Below, piece after piece: positions 1-7,500 of a stretch of DNA of 10,772 nt. A program made the translations under genes and the position numbers. Each line of letters begins with the position of its first letter. Position 1 is the first letter of the stretch. The stretch comes from Archangiaceae bacterium (GTDB lineage Bacteria; Myxococcota; Myxococcia; Myxococcales; Myxococcaceae), in assembly GCA_023248915.1 (NCBI GenBank), contig JAHFDQ010000080.1:1-10772 (forward strand), read 5' to 3'. The notes under the pieces are model-generated. The model did no database searches. It was not told the DNA's origin and worked only from the letters and a program-made list of their open reading frames with translations.

Positions 1-145
1 CCAGCCCTCCCTCGGCGATGAGGTCGCGCTCGAAGGTGCGCAGGGTGGGGCCGCGCTCGACCCGCCGTTCCACCTCGACGTGGGTGCATCCCACGAGTGC
101 CAGGGCCAGGGCGGCCGCCGCCCTGCGCGCGACGGCGCCCTTCAT
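1..145 (-). CDS. Small lipoprotein, N-terminal part only (runs off left edge)
   Basis: The first 48 codons of a minus-strand gene are present and the remainder lies beyond the window. The N-terminus is a clear lipoprotein signal: MKGAVARR as a basic n-region, an Ala/Leu-rich core, then the lipobox L17-V18-G19-C20, with Cys20 as the predicted lipidated residue. The visible mature part is charged (CTHVEVERRVERGPTLRTFERD). Its ATG overlaps the TGA of the upstream lipoprotein gene in an ATGA arrangement, which suggests translational coupling. A GGAG at 153-156 sits 7 nt before the ATG and supports this start. The function is unknown and I recognise no family in the visible part. Outer-membrane lipoprotein is the most likely location, by inference. 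The open frame, signal and coupling make it convincing as a gene despite its truncation. Confidence 0.72.
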   Translation of the reverse strand, partial: MKGAVARRAAAALALALVGCTHVEVERRVERGPTLRTFERDLIAEGGL

Positions 146-504
146 GGGCCCGCTCCGTTCAGCAGTTGCACCAGGTCGGGGCAGGTGTCGACGACCTCTT
201 CGACGACCAGGCACCCCGGGGCCAGCTCGCGGGCGGCGCCTTCGCGCACCAGCGGCAGCCGGCAGTCGAGCGCCCGGGCCCGCGTCACGGCGGTGAAGGT
301 GAAGTCGGGGTTCGCGCACCCCGAACGGGCCAGGAGCGCCTCTTCGCAGGCGTCGCCGGCCCGGAAGGCGTCGTCGACCGCCTGGCACCGGGGCGGCAGG
401 CACAGCCGGTGGATGATGTCCTGGCACACCGCCGCGTCCGGCGCCTCGGGGCCGACGCAACCGCAGAGCAAGGGGGTCAGCGCGAGGTAGCGATAAGGGC
501 GCAC
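142..504 (-). CDS. Small cysteine-rich lipoprotein (120 aa), unknown function
   Basis: A 120-residue protein starting at GTG. Residues 1-16 form a short lipoprotein signal ending in the lipobox L13-C14-G15-C16, and Cys16 is the predicted lipid-bearing residue. The mature part has eight further cysteines (27, 35, 40, 53, 63, 81, 98, 108). An even number in an exported protein suggests up to four disulfides. No family or catalytic motif is recognised. The gene lies 25 bp downstream of the radical SAM gene on the same strand and overlaps the next lipoprotein gene by 4 bp, so the three are probably co-transcribed. I see no good ribosome-binding site before the GTG. This start is chosen because it gives a complete signal peptide. 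A small structural or periplasm-facing lipoprotein is the likely role, by inference. Confidence 0.75.
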   Translation of the reverse strand: MRPYRYLALTPLLCGCVGPEAPDAAVCQDIIHRLCLPPRCQAVDDAFRAGDACEEALLARSGCANPDFTFTAVTRARALDCRLPLVREGAARELAPGCLVVEEVVDTCPDLVQLLNGAGP

Positions 505-529
505 GGCGCCGGGGACAATAGCCCGCGAC

Positions 530-1828
530 CTACTTGCCCTGCTCGCCCTCGGGGCGATTCGCCGCGCCCGCCCTGCGGAACGCCCGGCGGTTTCCCGGGT
601 CGAAGCGCTGGTAGGTCCCGATGGCCTTTTCCTTCTGCACGGCCTTCATGAAGAGCTGGCCCATCTTCAACTGGTGCCCCGAGCCCGCGTAGAAGGTGTC
701 CCACGCGTAGTGGTACATCTCCTGCAGCTTCTCCGGCGTCATCCGCCTCGGCTTGAACACCACCTTGTCGGCCGAATAATCGCCCCAGTTGTTCGAGAGA
801 ATGCGCCCTTCGGCTTCCATGCGCGCGCGGCTGGGCGAGTGCGGGAACGGGGTCATGATGGTGAACTCGGCGATGTCGAGCTTTATCTCGAGCAGGAAGT
901 CCACCAGCCGCTTGACGTAGTCCTCGTCCTGCTCGTCGGTGCCGAGAATGATGGTGCCCTCGACACCGATGCCATGGTCTCTCAGCCGCTGGACGCGCCG
1001 GCGGATGTGGTCCGACGTGTCGAAGATGGCCTGGTAGACGTACCAGCAGCCCGCGTCGGCGGCGAGCTTCAGAATCTCGTCGTCGTCGAGGATGGGGTGC
1101 GAGACCCAGGTCTTCTTGAGCGGAATCATCGCGGTGAAGAGGTCGCGCAGCCACGCCTTGTCCTGGGCGAGCGAGTTGTCGACGATGAAGAGCCGGTTGT
1201 TCTGAATCGCTTCCATCTCGGCGACGGCCTGCGCCACCGGGCGGGGGCGAAACGCCCTGCCGCCGAGGAACGAAGCGCAGCACGGGTCGCAGTGGAACTT
1301 GCAGCCGCGCGAGGCGTGCACCAGGTCGAGCATCTGCACGCCGCGGTAGTTGTACAGGTCGCGCTTCAGAATCGAGCGCCGGGCCGGGCCCACCAGGCTG
1401 ACGTCGGGCATCTCGGCCATCACGTCGTAGGTCGGCTTCAGCCGCCCGGCCGCGAGGTCTTCGAGCACGCCGGCGAACTTTCCTTCGGCCTCGCCCAGGA
1501 ACACCGAGTCCGCGTGGGCGGCGCAGTCCTTGGCGTGCAGCATCACCGCGATGCCGCCCATGATGACCTTCACGCCCAGCGCCCGGAAGCGGTCCGCTAT
1601 CTCGAACGCCCTGGGCAGCTGGCAGGTGAGCATCACCGAGAGCGCCACCAGGTCCGCCGGGGCGTCGAAGTCCACCGGCTGCAGGTTGTCGTCGGTGAAG
1701 GAAAGCTCGACCTCTTCCGGCACCGTCGCGGCGAAGACGACCGGACCGTGCGGAGGCAGGTGGAATTTCGTCTGGCGGTCCAGCTTGGGCCAGCTCGGGT
1801 AGATGAGGTGCATCTTCAAAGGCGCCAT
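530..1828 (-). CDS. B12-binding-type radical SAM protein (432 aa)
   Basis: From the ATG at 1828 the protein is 432 aa. Residues about 1-145 look like a cobalamin-binding (Rossmann-type) domain: the stretch ADLVALSVM near 58-66, VIMGG at 88-92, then HADSVFLGEAEG near 105-116. I see no DxHxxG motif for a His ligand to cobalt. Many proteins of this class with a divergent B12 domain also lack it. The radical SAM core follows, with the [4Fe-4S] ligands C176, C180 and C183 in GCKFHCDPC (CxxxCxxC), and later GTIILGTDEQDEDYV (291-305) and the MTPFPHSP segment (325-332). The general layout resembles BchE/Hpn-like B12 radical SAM enzymes with a C-terminal extension. Such enzymes do methyl transfers, cyclisations or other radical chemistry, but the substrate cannot be named here. 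A longer frame starts at a GTG at 1864. The ATG is preferred because the family-like sequence begins just after it. Confidence 0.88.
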   Translation of the reverse strand: MAPLKMHLIYPSWPKLDRQTKFHLPPHGPVVFAATVPEEVELSFTDDNLQPVDFDAPADLVALSVMLTCQLPRAFEIADRFRALGVKVIMGGIAVMLHAKDCAAHADSVFLGEAEGKFAGVLEDLAAGRLKPTYDVMAEMPDVSLVGPARRSILKRDLYNYRGVQMLDLVHASRGCKFHCDPCCASFLGGRAFRPRPVAQAVAEMEAIQNNRLFIVDNSLAQDKAWLRDLFTAMIPLKKTWVSHPILDDDEILKLAADAGCWYVYQAIFDTSDHIRRRVQRLRDHGIGVEGTIILGTDEQDEDYVKRLVDFLLEIKLDIAEFTIMTPFPHSPSRARMEAEGRILSNNWGDYSADKVVFKPRRMTPEKLQEMYHYAWDTFYAGSGHQLKMGQLFMKAVQKEKAIGTYQRFDPGNRRAFRRAGAANRPEGEQGK

Positions 1829-1958
1829 GGGCCGCAACCTAACCGACACTGGGGGCAATCCCACAGGGGCCCCCGGTGAAAATCTGGCGATTTCGCCGGA
1901 GGCAGGCGAGCAAGCACGGCGCGGTGGAGAACGGCCGGTGGCAGGCTAAATAGGGGCC
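1829..1958. promoter_or_regulatory. Divergent intergenic region between radical SAM gene and prmA
   Basis: This 130-bp gap separates two divergently transcribed genes and should hold both promoters. It contains a GC palindrome GGGGCCCC at 1866-1873 and a 12-bp inverted repeat GGCGA-TT-TCGCC at 1886-1897. The second could be an operator or just a chance dyad in GC-rich DNA. No convincing -35/-10 pair is visible for the radical SAM gene. For prmA an AT-rich TAAATA sits at 1947-1952. Confidence 0.45.
1947..1952 (+). promoter_or_regulatory. Possible -10 element of prmA (near-leaderless transcript)
   Basis: TAAATA stands out as the only AT-rich hexamer in this part and ends 6 nt before the GTG of prmA. 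If it is a -10 box, transcription would begin within a few bases of the start codon. The AGGGG at 1952-1956 is too close to the GTG (2 nt) to be an ideal ribosome-binding site, which fits a leaderless mRNA. No good -35 is seen about 17 bp upstream. Tentative. Confidence 0.3.
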
Positions 1959-2828
1959 GTGGCCGCGAACTACTTGTCGCTGACGCTCGACCTGCCCGAG
2001 GCGTCGGCCGAATTGGCGCAGGCCGTGCTGCACGAAGCCGGGGCGCTGGGGCTCGAGGTGCGCGACTCTTCGGGGGCGTCCATGCCCGGGGTGCGGGGGC
2101 CGACTGCGGGCGAGGCCATTGTCGTCGCCTGGTTCGACCGGCGCGAGACGGCGGACTCGGCGGCGGCAGAGGTGGCCGAGCAGTTTCCCGAGGCGCGGGC
2201 GGCGCTCGAGGCGGTGCCCGCCAAGGACTGGTCCGAGGAATGGAAGGCGCTCATCCGCTCGGTCGAGGTCGGCCGGCTGTGGGTGGGGCCTCCGTGGGAA
2301 GCGGCGAAGGCTCCGGCCGGCAAGGTGCGCGTCGTCATCGAGCCGAAGATGGCGTTTGGCACCGGCGACCACCCCACCACCTCGCTGTGCCTCGCGGCGG
2401 TGGACGAGGCGCTCTCGGCCCGCCCGGGCGCGAGCGTGCTCGACGTGGGCACCGGCACCGGAGTGCTGGCCATCGCGGCGCGGAAGCTGGGCGCCAGCCG
2501 CGTCGTCGGCGTGGACAACGACGAGATGTCGGTGACGCTGGCAATCGAGAACGCCGCGGCGAACCAGACCGAGGGCGTCGAGCTTTCGGGCCTGCCGGTC
2601 GAGAAGGTGAGCGGCGCCTTCGACCTGGTGCTGGCCAACATCCTGGCGAACACCCTGGTCGCGCTCGCCCGGCCCATCGCCGCGCGGGTGGCCGGGCGGC
2701 TGGTGCTCTCGGGAGTGCTGGTGGGGCAGCGGGCCGAGGTGGAAGCCGCCTACGTCGCCGAGGGGCTGACGCCGGCCGGGCACCGGGTTCAGGGCGAGTG
2801 GGTGCGGCTCGACTTCGAGCGGAAGTAA
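1959..2828 (+). CDS. prmA: Ribosomal protein L11 methyltransferase PrmA
   Basis: PrmA transfers methyl groups from S-adenosylmethionine to ribosomal protein L11 in the cytoplasm. The 289-aa product has the family's usual length. The N-terminal substrate-recognition domain starts NYLSLTLDLPEASAE. The linker carries EEWKALIRSVEVGRLWVGPP (about 93-112). The catalytic domain has the PrmA signature FGTGDHPTT (133-141), the SAM-binding motif I DVGTGTGVLAIAA (162-174), an acidic VGVDNDE (183-189), and LANILANTL (225-233) as the motif IV equivalent. The start is a GTG at 1959, supported by the family N-terminus beginning directly there. rsmE follows after 3 bp, so the two form an operon of translation-apparatus methyltransferases, a pairing seen in many bacteria. 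Confidence 0.96.
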   Translation: MAANYLSLTLDLPEASAELAQAVLHEAGALGLEVRDSSGASMPGVRGPTAGEAIVVAWFDRRETADSAAAEVAEQFPEARAALEAVPAKDWSEEWKALIRSVEVGRLWVGPPWEAAKAPAGKVRVVIEPKMAFGTGDHPTTSLCLAAVDEALSARPGASVLDVGTGTGVLAIAARKLGASRVVGVDNDEMSVTLAIENAAANQTEGVELSGLPVEKVSGAFDLVLANILANTLVALARPIAARVAGRLVLSGVLVGQRAEVEAAYVAEGLTPAGHRVQGEWVRLDFERK

Positions 2829-2831
2829 CGA

Positions 2832-3569
2832 ATGGTCCGGGTTCTCGTTCCACTGCCCGACGTCGTCCCGGACCGGGTGAAGGTTTCGGGCGAGCGATTC
2901 CATTACCTCACGCGCGTCCTCCGGGTGGCGGTGGGCGCGGCGCTCGAGGTGTTCGACGGGAGTGGGCGGGCGTTTTCGGCCAAGCTCGAGTCCGCGTCGT
3001 CGGACGAGGCGGTGCTAGCGCTCGGGCCGGCCCGGGCCGGGGCGACGCCGCGCCGGGCCATCACCGTGGTGCAGGGGCTGCCCAAGGCCGAGAAGCTGGA
3101 GTGGATTCTCCAGAAGGGCACCGAGCTGGGAGCGGCGGCCTTCGCGCCGGCCGCGGCGTCGCGCAGCGTGGTGAAGCTGGCGGCGGGCCGGGCGGCCGAG
3201 CGGCAGAAGCGCTGGCAGCGCATCGTGGAAGAGGCGGCGAGGCAGTGCGGCCGCGACGACGTGCCGGAAGTGCTGCCGGTGCGAGCTCTGGCCGACGCGG
3301 CGCGCGCGCTGGCGCCGGGCACCTGTGTCCTGGTGCTGGACGAAGAGGAACGGGGCACGCGGCTGTCCGCGGCGGTGGCGGGCCTCGAGCCCGATGCGCC
3401 ACTGGCGCTGGTGGTGGGCCCGGAAGGTGGGCTCGACCGGGCCGAGGTCGAGGAACTGCGCGCGCTCGGCGGGCATCCGGTGTCGCTCGGGCCGCGGGTG
3501 CTACGAACGGAAACGGCGTCGGTGGCGGCGCTGGCGGTGCTGCTTCACCTCGGCGGCGAATTGGGCTGA
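2832..3569 (+). CDS. rsmE: 16S rRNA (uracil1498-N3)-methyltransferase RsmE
   Basis: RsmE methylates N3 of U1498 of 16S rRNA in the small subunit, using S-adenosylmethionine. The 245-aa product is of normal size. The N-terminal PUA-like domain has ERFHYLTRVLRV (21-32). The SPOUT domain has AEKLEWILQKGTELG (86-100), ERQKRWQRIVEEAARQCGR (123-141), the cofactor-loop motif VVGPEGGL (194-201) and the knot-region signature LGPRVLRTETA (219-229). All main family motifs are intact. The ATG at 2832 lies 3 bp after the prmA stop. A GGAAG at 2821-2825 inside the last codons of prmA is well spaced as its ribosome-binding site, so expression is probably coupled to prmA. Confidence 0.96.
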   Translation: MVRVLVPLPDVVPDRVKVSGERFHYLTRVLRVAVGAALEVFDGSGRAFSAKLESASSDEAVLALGPARAGATPRRAITVVQGLPKAEKLEWILQKGTELGAAAFAPAAASRSVVKLAAGRAAERQKRWQRIVEEAARQCGRDDVPEVLPVRALADAARALAPGTCVLVLDEEERGTRLSAAVAGLEPDAPLALVVGPEGGLDRAEVEELRALGGHPVSLGPRVLRTETASVAALAVLLHLGGELG

Positions 3570-3587
3570 AGGCCCGCGCGGGCGGGA

Positions 3588-3616
3588 GGGCCCCGAAGGA
3601 CGGTCTCGGCCGGCCC
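3588..3616. terminator. Possible bidirectional stem-loop between rsmE and convergent lipoprotein gene
   Basis: GGGCC at 3588-3592 plus CCGA at 3593-3596 can pair with TCGG at 3606-3609 and GGCCC at 3612-3616. This gives nine base pairs with a 2-nt bulge and a 9-nt loop. Just upstream, 3572-3583 is a perfect 12-bp palindrome GCCCGCGCGGGC. There is no T-tract on either strand, so this is not a classical intrinsic terminator. Its position in the 55-bp convergent gap is the main support, and GC-rich DNA makes chance stems likely. Confidence 0.3.
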
Positions 3617-3624
3617 AGGGGGAA

Positions 3625-4323
3625 TCATCCACGTCTTTCGCGCCGCCTCAACCGCAGGACGACGAGCGCCGCAGCGATCGCGCTCGGCGTCCCCCAGCCG
3701 AGGTGGGCGCAGCAACCGTAGAATGGGTCGCCGCCATGATTGTGGATGTCGACGTCACGGCTCGCGACAGAGAGTACTTGGTGCGTCTCATGCACCTGAG
3801 AGCTGCCCCCGTCGACCCACGCGACGGAGTAGTCGAACGTCGCCGATCCTCCGTCCACCTGCGCTGCGACTCCACCGTCGGTCGAGAAGGGAAAGAACGT
3901 CCCGGTGCTGTCGACCTCGTACAGCGCGGTCTCCGAGCCGAGGGCTGGAAACACGCTCGCGCGTCGAAAGAGCAGGACGCGCCGCGCCACGAGCGCCTCG
4001 CGGCCCCCGTCACCCCGTACGAGCTCGGTCTCGATGTCCAAGAGCCCCTCCAGGTCGGCGGGATTTTGTCCGACGTGCACGACCACGGTGCCGGCGTCCA
4101 GGCTCGAGACGTCATACCCGCAAAACGGCGCGGAAAGCCCAACCGGCGGTTCGTCGCAAGCGCCACCGTCGGTCGGACACTCCACCTCCGCGGTCACCTG
4201 AATGACGACGGCAGGCAGAAGCCTCCGGGAAACGCTCTCGCACCCGGCGAGGACGAGAAGGAACGTGGCGCAACAGGAAGTGCGCCGGGTGAACGGTTCT
4301 GACGGCAGCGAGAAGCAGCGCAT
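3625..4323 (-). CDS. Lipobox-bearing surface protein with MYXO-CTERM-like C-terminal tail (232 aa)
   Basis: The product starts at the ATG at 4323 with a basic n-region (FTRRTS), a hydrophobic core CCATFLLVLAGC and the lipobox L25-A26-G27-C28, so it should be exported and lipidated at Cys28. The mature part is of unknown fold and has cysteines at 49, 56 and 68 and several Asp-Gly-Gly turns (148-151, 157-159, 171-173). The C-terminus is GCC (203-205), a hydrophobic segment up to about 223, then the basic tail RLRRRERRG. That is the layout of MYXO-CTERM sorting signals. Both an N-terminal lipid anchor and a C-terminal sorting signal in one protein is unusual. A longer frame from 4392 would bury the signal peptide and is not preferred. 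The ribosome-binding site is weak. The gene is divergent from the large repeat protein and convergent with rsmE. Function unknown; probably cell envelope. Confidence 0.78.
   Translation of the reverse strand: MRCFSLPSEPFTRRTSCCATFLLVLAGCESVSRRLLPAVVIQVTAEVECPTDGGACDEPPVGLSAPFCGYDVSSLDAGTVVVHVGQNPADLEGLLDIETELVRGDGGREALVARRVLLFRRASVFPALGSETALYEVDSTGTFFPFSTDGGVAAQVDGGSATFDYSVAWVDGGSSQVHETHQVLSVASRDVDIHNHGGDPFYGCCAHLGWGTPSAIAAALVVLRLRRRERRG
3628..3714 (-). other. MYXO-CTERM-like sorting tail of the 232-aa surface protein
   Basis: These codons specify residues 204-232: adjacent cysteines 204-205, a helix rich in Ala, Val and Leu, and a cluster of six arginines near the end. MYXO-CTERM signals, known from myxobacteria, combine a Cys-containing motif, a membrane segment and a basic tail. 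The match here is by layout, and only a profile search could confirm it. Confidence 0.6.
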
Positions 4324-4510
4324 CGGGGTGACTCGTCGAGTATCGGCCCTGACCCCTGATACCCCGCTTCGCAGTCCTCCGTCTCCGAGCACGCGCTGTG
4401 GCGCGAGCAGAGGCGCACAAACCCGCGGAAGCAGGGCCGGCCCGAGGCATTACGGGCTGGCACGCCGAATTCTCGCAACCGCGGCGGCCGAGCTTCGTCC
4501 TCCGGAGCGA
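4324..4510. promoter_or_regulatory. Divergent intergenic region (187 bp) between two surface-protein genes
   Basis: The gap should carry promoters for the 232-aa protein (minus) and the 1121-aa repeat protein (plus). It holds an inverted pair GTATC (4340-4344) / GATAC (4358-4362) flanked by CGGGGT (4324-4329) / ACCCCG (4361-4366), and a perfect 10-bp palindrome GGGCCGGCCC (4434-4443). For the minus-strand gene GATACT (4344-4339) could be a -10, but no -35 is seen at the right distance. The plus-strand candidate is listed separately. I see no small gene in it. Confidence 0.45.
4457..4473 (+). promoter_or_regulatory. Partial sigma-54-like promoter upstream of the repeat protein gene
   Basis: CTGGCACG at 4457-4464 matches the -24 consensus (YTGGCACG) fully. 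At the right distance, 4469-4473 reads ATTCT where TTGCW is expected, so the G of the important -12 GC is missing. Transcription would start near 4484, leaving a leader of about 27 nt before the ATG at 4511. The half match makes this only a candidate. Confidence 0.3.
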
Positions 4511-7500
4511 ATGAGATCCCCTACCCTTCAGTTGATTCTTCTGGCTGGCACGGCCGGCGTGCTGACGACGTCCTGCGAGGTCGAACCGCCTCCGTGCGGA
4601 CCCTCCACCTGCTTCGGGTGCTGCACGACCTCCGGGGAGTGCCAGTCCGGCATCGCCGAGTCGGCGTGCGGCAGCGGCGGCTTCGCCTGCGTCACGTGCC
4701 CACCGACGATGGAGTGCTCGCCGTCCGTCGGTTGTACCGCGCTGCCTCAGGCGTCCGACGGCGGCTCCGGGGGAGGTGGTGGTGGCGGAGGAGGTGGTGG
4801 CGGCGGCGGGACGACCTGCACCGCCGAGTCGAACGCTTCCCTCTGCGCGCGCCTTGGCCGCTCCTGCGGCGCGCTCCAGGCCCCCGACAACTGCGGCAAG
4901 TCGCGCTCGGTCGCGAGCTGCGGCACCTGCAGCCAACCAAACTCGGCGTGCGGCGCCGCGGGCACCTGCGTCTGCCAGCCCGAAACCAACGCCCAGCTCT
5001 GCCAAAAGGCCGGGAAGAACTGCGGCGTCGCGACGCTGACCGACGCTTGCGGCATCGCGCGCTCGCCCTCCTGCGGCACTTGCTCGGGGACAAACACTTG
5101 CGGCGGAACCGGCACCCCCAACGTCTGCGGCTGCGCTCCCGAGACCGACTACCAGCTCTGCGCCCGCCTGGGCCACGCCTGCGGGGCGCTGACCGCGACC
5201 AACAACTGCGGGCAAAGCCGGTCGGTCACGAGCTGCGGCTCGTGCAGCGGGTCCAACACCTGCTCCTCCGGCGTGTGCGCCTGCTCCGCCGAAACCAACT
5301 CCGCCTTTTGCGCGCGGCTCGGTGCCGTCTGCGGCGCGGTCTCCGGCACCGACCTTTGTGGCAACCCCAAGAGCGTCGCCAACTGCGGAAGCTGCGGCAC
5401 CTACCAGACCTGCGGCGGCGCCGGCGTGCCGAACCACTGCGGCTGCACGCCTGAGGCCGACTCCGAGCTCTGCGCGAACCTGGGCAAGAGCTGCGGCAGC
5501 GTCTACTCCACCGACAACTGTGGCTTCGGCCGGACCGCGACCTGCGGCACCTGCACGGCGCCCCAGACCTGCGGCGGCGGCGGTGTCTCCAACCTCTGCG
5601 GCTGCGCTCCCGAGTCGGACGCCCAGTTCTGCGCTCGCCTGGCGAAGAACTGTGGGACCGTCACGGCCGGCGACAACTGCGGGCTGGCCCGCTCGGTCAC
5701 GTGCGGCAGCGGCTGCGGCAGCCTCCAGACCTGCGGCGGCGGGGGCATCGCCAACGTCTGCGGCTGCACTCCCGAGACCGACTCCGCCTTCTGCGCCCGC
5801 CTCGGAGCGAGCTGCGGGTCCCGCACCGGTACGGACACCTGCGGCGTGACGCGCAACGTGGCGAGCTGCGGCGCCTGCCCGGCCAACACCACCTGCGGCG
5901 GCGGCGGCACCGCCAACGCCTGCGGCTGCACCCCCGAGACCAACTTCGCCTTCTGCGCCCGCGTCGGCGCGCAGTGCGGCAGCCGCACTGGGGTCGACAA
6001 CTGCGGCACCGCGCGCTCGGTGGCGAATTGCGGAACCTGCTCGCCGATGTCCGCCTGCGGCACCAGCGCCGCCAACGTCTGCACGCCCTACTCCGAGACC
6101 TTCAACCCCGTCTGCAACTCCGAGGGCTGGTGCTGGGAAGCCCCCAAGCCGTTCGGCGGCCCGCTCTACGACGTGCTCGCGCTCACCGCGAGCGACCTCT
6201 ACGCCGTCGGCGGTGGCGCGATGGTGCTGCACTTCGACGGCTCGAAGTGGTCGGGCGCGTTCGACGGCAAGCAGCCCGCGCTGCGCGCCCTCTGGGCCAG
6301 CTCCGCCTCCGACGTGTGGATGGTCGGCGAGAAGGCCACCGTCCGCCGGGGCAGCGGGTCGACCTGGACGGCGGTGCCGCTGCCGGCAGGAGCGAGCGCG
6401 AACCTCTACGCGGTGCACGGGTTCTCTTCGAGCGACGTCTGGGTGGCGGGCGACTACCTCGCCTACCACTGGAATGGCAGCGGCTGGACTCCGTACTCCT
6501 TTCCGGCGCGGGTAACCGGCCTCTGGGGCGCGGCGAGCGGCGACCTGTGGGCGGTCGGCGCCGGCTTCATCTCGCGGTGGAACGGCACGGCTTGGGCGGC
6601 TCAACCGAGCATCACCTGGTCCTTCACCGACGTGCACGGGTTCTCGGCCACCGACGTCTGGGCCGTCGCGAGCGGTCACGTCCTGCACTGGAACGGCAGC
6701 TACTGGAGCGACGTCGCCAGCAAGAGCTGCACGTCCGTCTGGGGCACCGCTTCGACCGACCTCTGGTTCTCCTGCTACGACAGCGGCTACCAGCTCGAAC
6801 ACTTCGACGGCACGGCGTGGACGGCCGGAGGCGCCAACTCGGGAGACCGCCGCATCGGGGGCACCGCCGCGGGTGGCCTGGTGGCGGTCTCTACGTACGG
6901 CTTCATCGAGCGGCTCGTCAGCCAGCAGTGGGTGCAGGTCGCGCCGACCGCGGTCCCCTTGAACGGCACCCCCACCTCGTTGCAGGTGTTCCCCGGCGGC
7001 GACGCCCTGGCATTCGTGACCGGCTCGGGCCTCGGCCCCATCGCGAAGCGCAGCGGCGGAGTCTGGACTCGCTCGACCACCCCCGCAGAATACCCGCAGT
7101 GCGTCTGGGGGACTTCGGTGACGGACTACTGGGTCGGCAGCGAGGACAGTGACACGCACCGTCGGCCCATCGCCTACCACACGGTTGGTGGAGCCTCGAC
7201 CGGCTACGACGTCACCTACACGTCGGGCACGCGCTACCCCAACATCACCGCGATGTGGGGCAGCGGCGCGGGCAACCTCTTCGGCGTCGGCGAGACCTAC
7301 TGGAACTACTACTCGGGCACCACGTCCATCGACTACGGCTTCTACAAGTACGACGGCACGGCCTGGTCGCTGGTGCTGGACAACGCGACGACCGATTCCG
7401 GGCTTTCCTCTCCGCTTCGCTACATTCACGGCGCTTCGGCGACGGACGTCTGGGCGGCGGACTCGGGCGCAACCATTTGGCGCCTCGTCGGAGGAAGCTG

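Noticed and set aside
1829..1864. GTG at 1864 as the start of the radical SAM gene
   Set aside because: The added residues (GLPPVSVRLRP) do not look like part of the family. The ATG at 1828 fits better.
674..1879. A 401-codon plus-strand frame opposite the radical SAM gene
   Set aside because: Antisense shadow rich in Arg, Val and His. The minus strand carries the intact CxxxCxxC enzyme.
1866..1897. Palindromes in the radical SAM/prmA gap as a defined operator
   Set aside because: Short GC palindromes are frequent here by chance, and they match no regulator site that I know. They are mentioned only in the region entry.
3570..3624. Classical rho-independent terminator after rsmE
   Set aside because: Stems can be drawn but there is no T-tract, so only a tentative stem-loop is listed.
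2240..3721. A 493-codon plus-strand frame across prmA and rsmE
   Set aside because: It is out of frame with two unmistakable methyltransferase genes, and its product is an Arg/Gly-rich artefact.
4194..4478. Small minus-strand frame (94 codons) with several cysteines
   Set aside because: It overlaps the start of the 232-aa lipoprotein gene in another frame, has no signal peptide or ribosome-binding site, and shows no resemblance to a family.
4202..4510. Extension of the repeat protein to an upstream ATG at 4202
   Set aside because: The extra 103 residues have no signal or domain and overlap the divergent lipoprotein gene. The ATG at 4511 has a ribosome-binding site and begins a signal peptide.
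4817..6082. Regular 159-bp period suggested a CRISPR-like or satellite array
   Set aside because: The repeats are coding, in frame, diverged at DNA level and without unique spacers. They are protein repeats.
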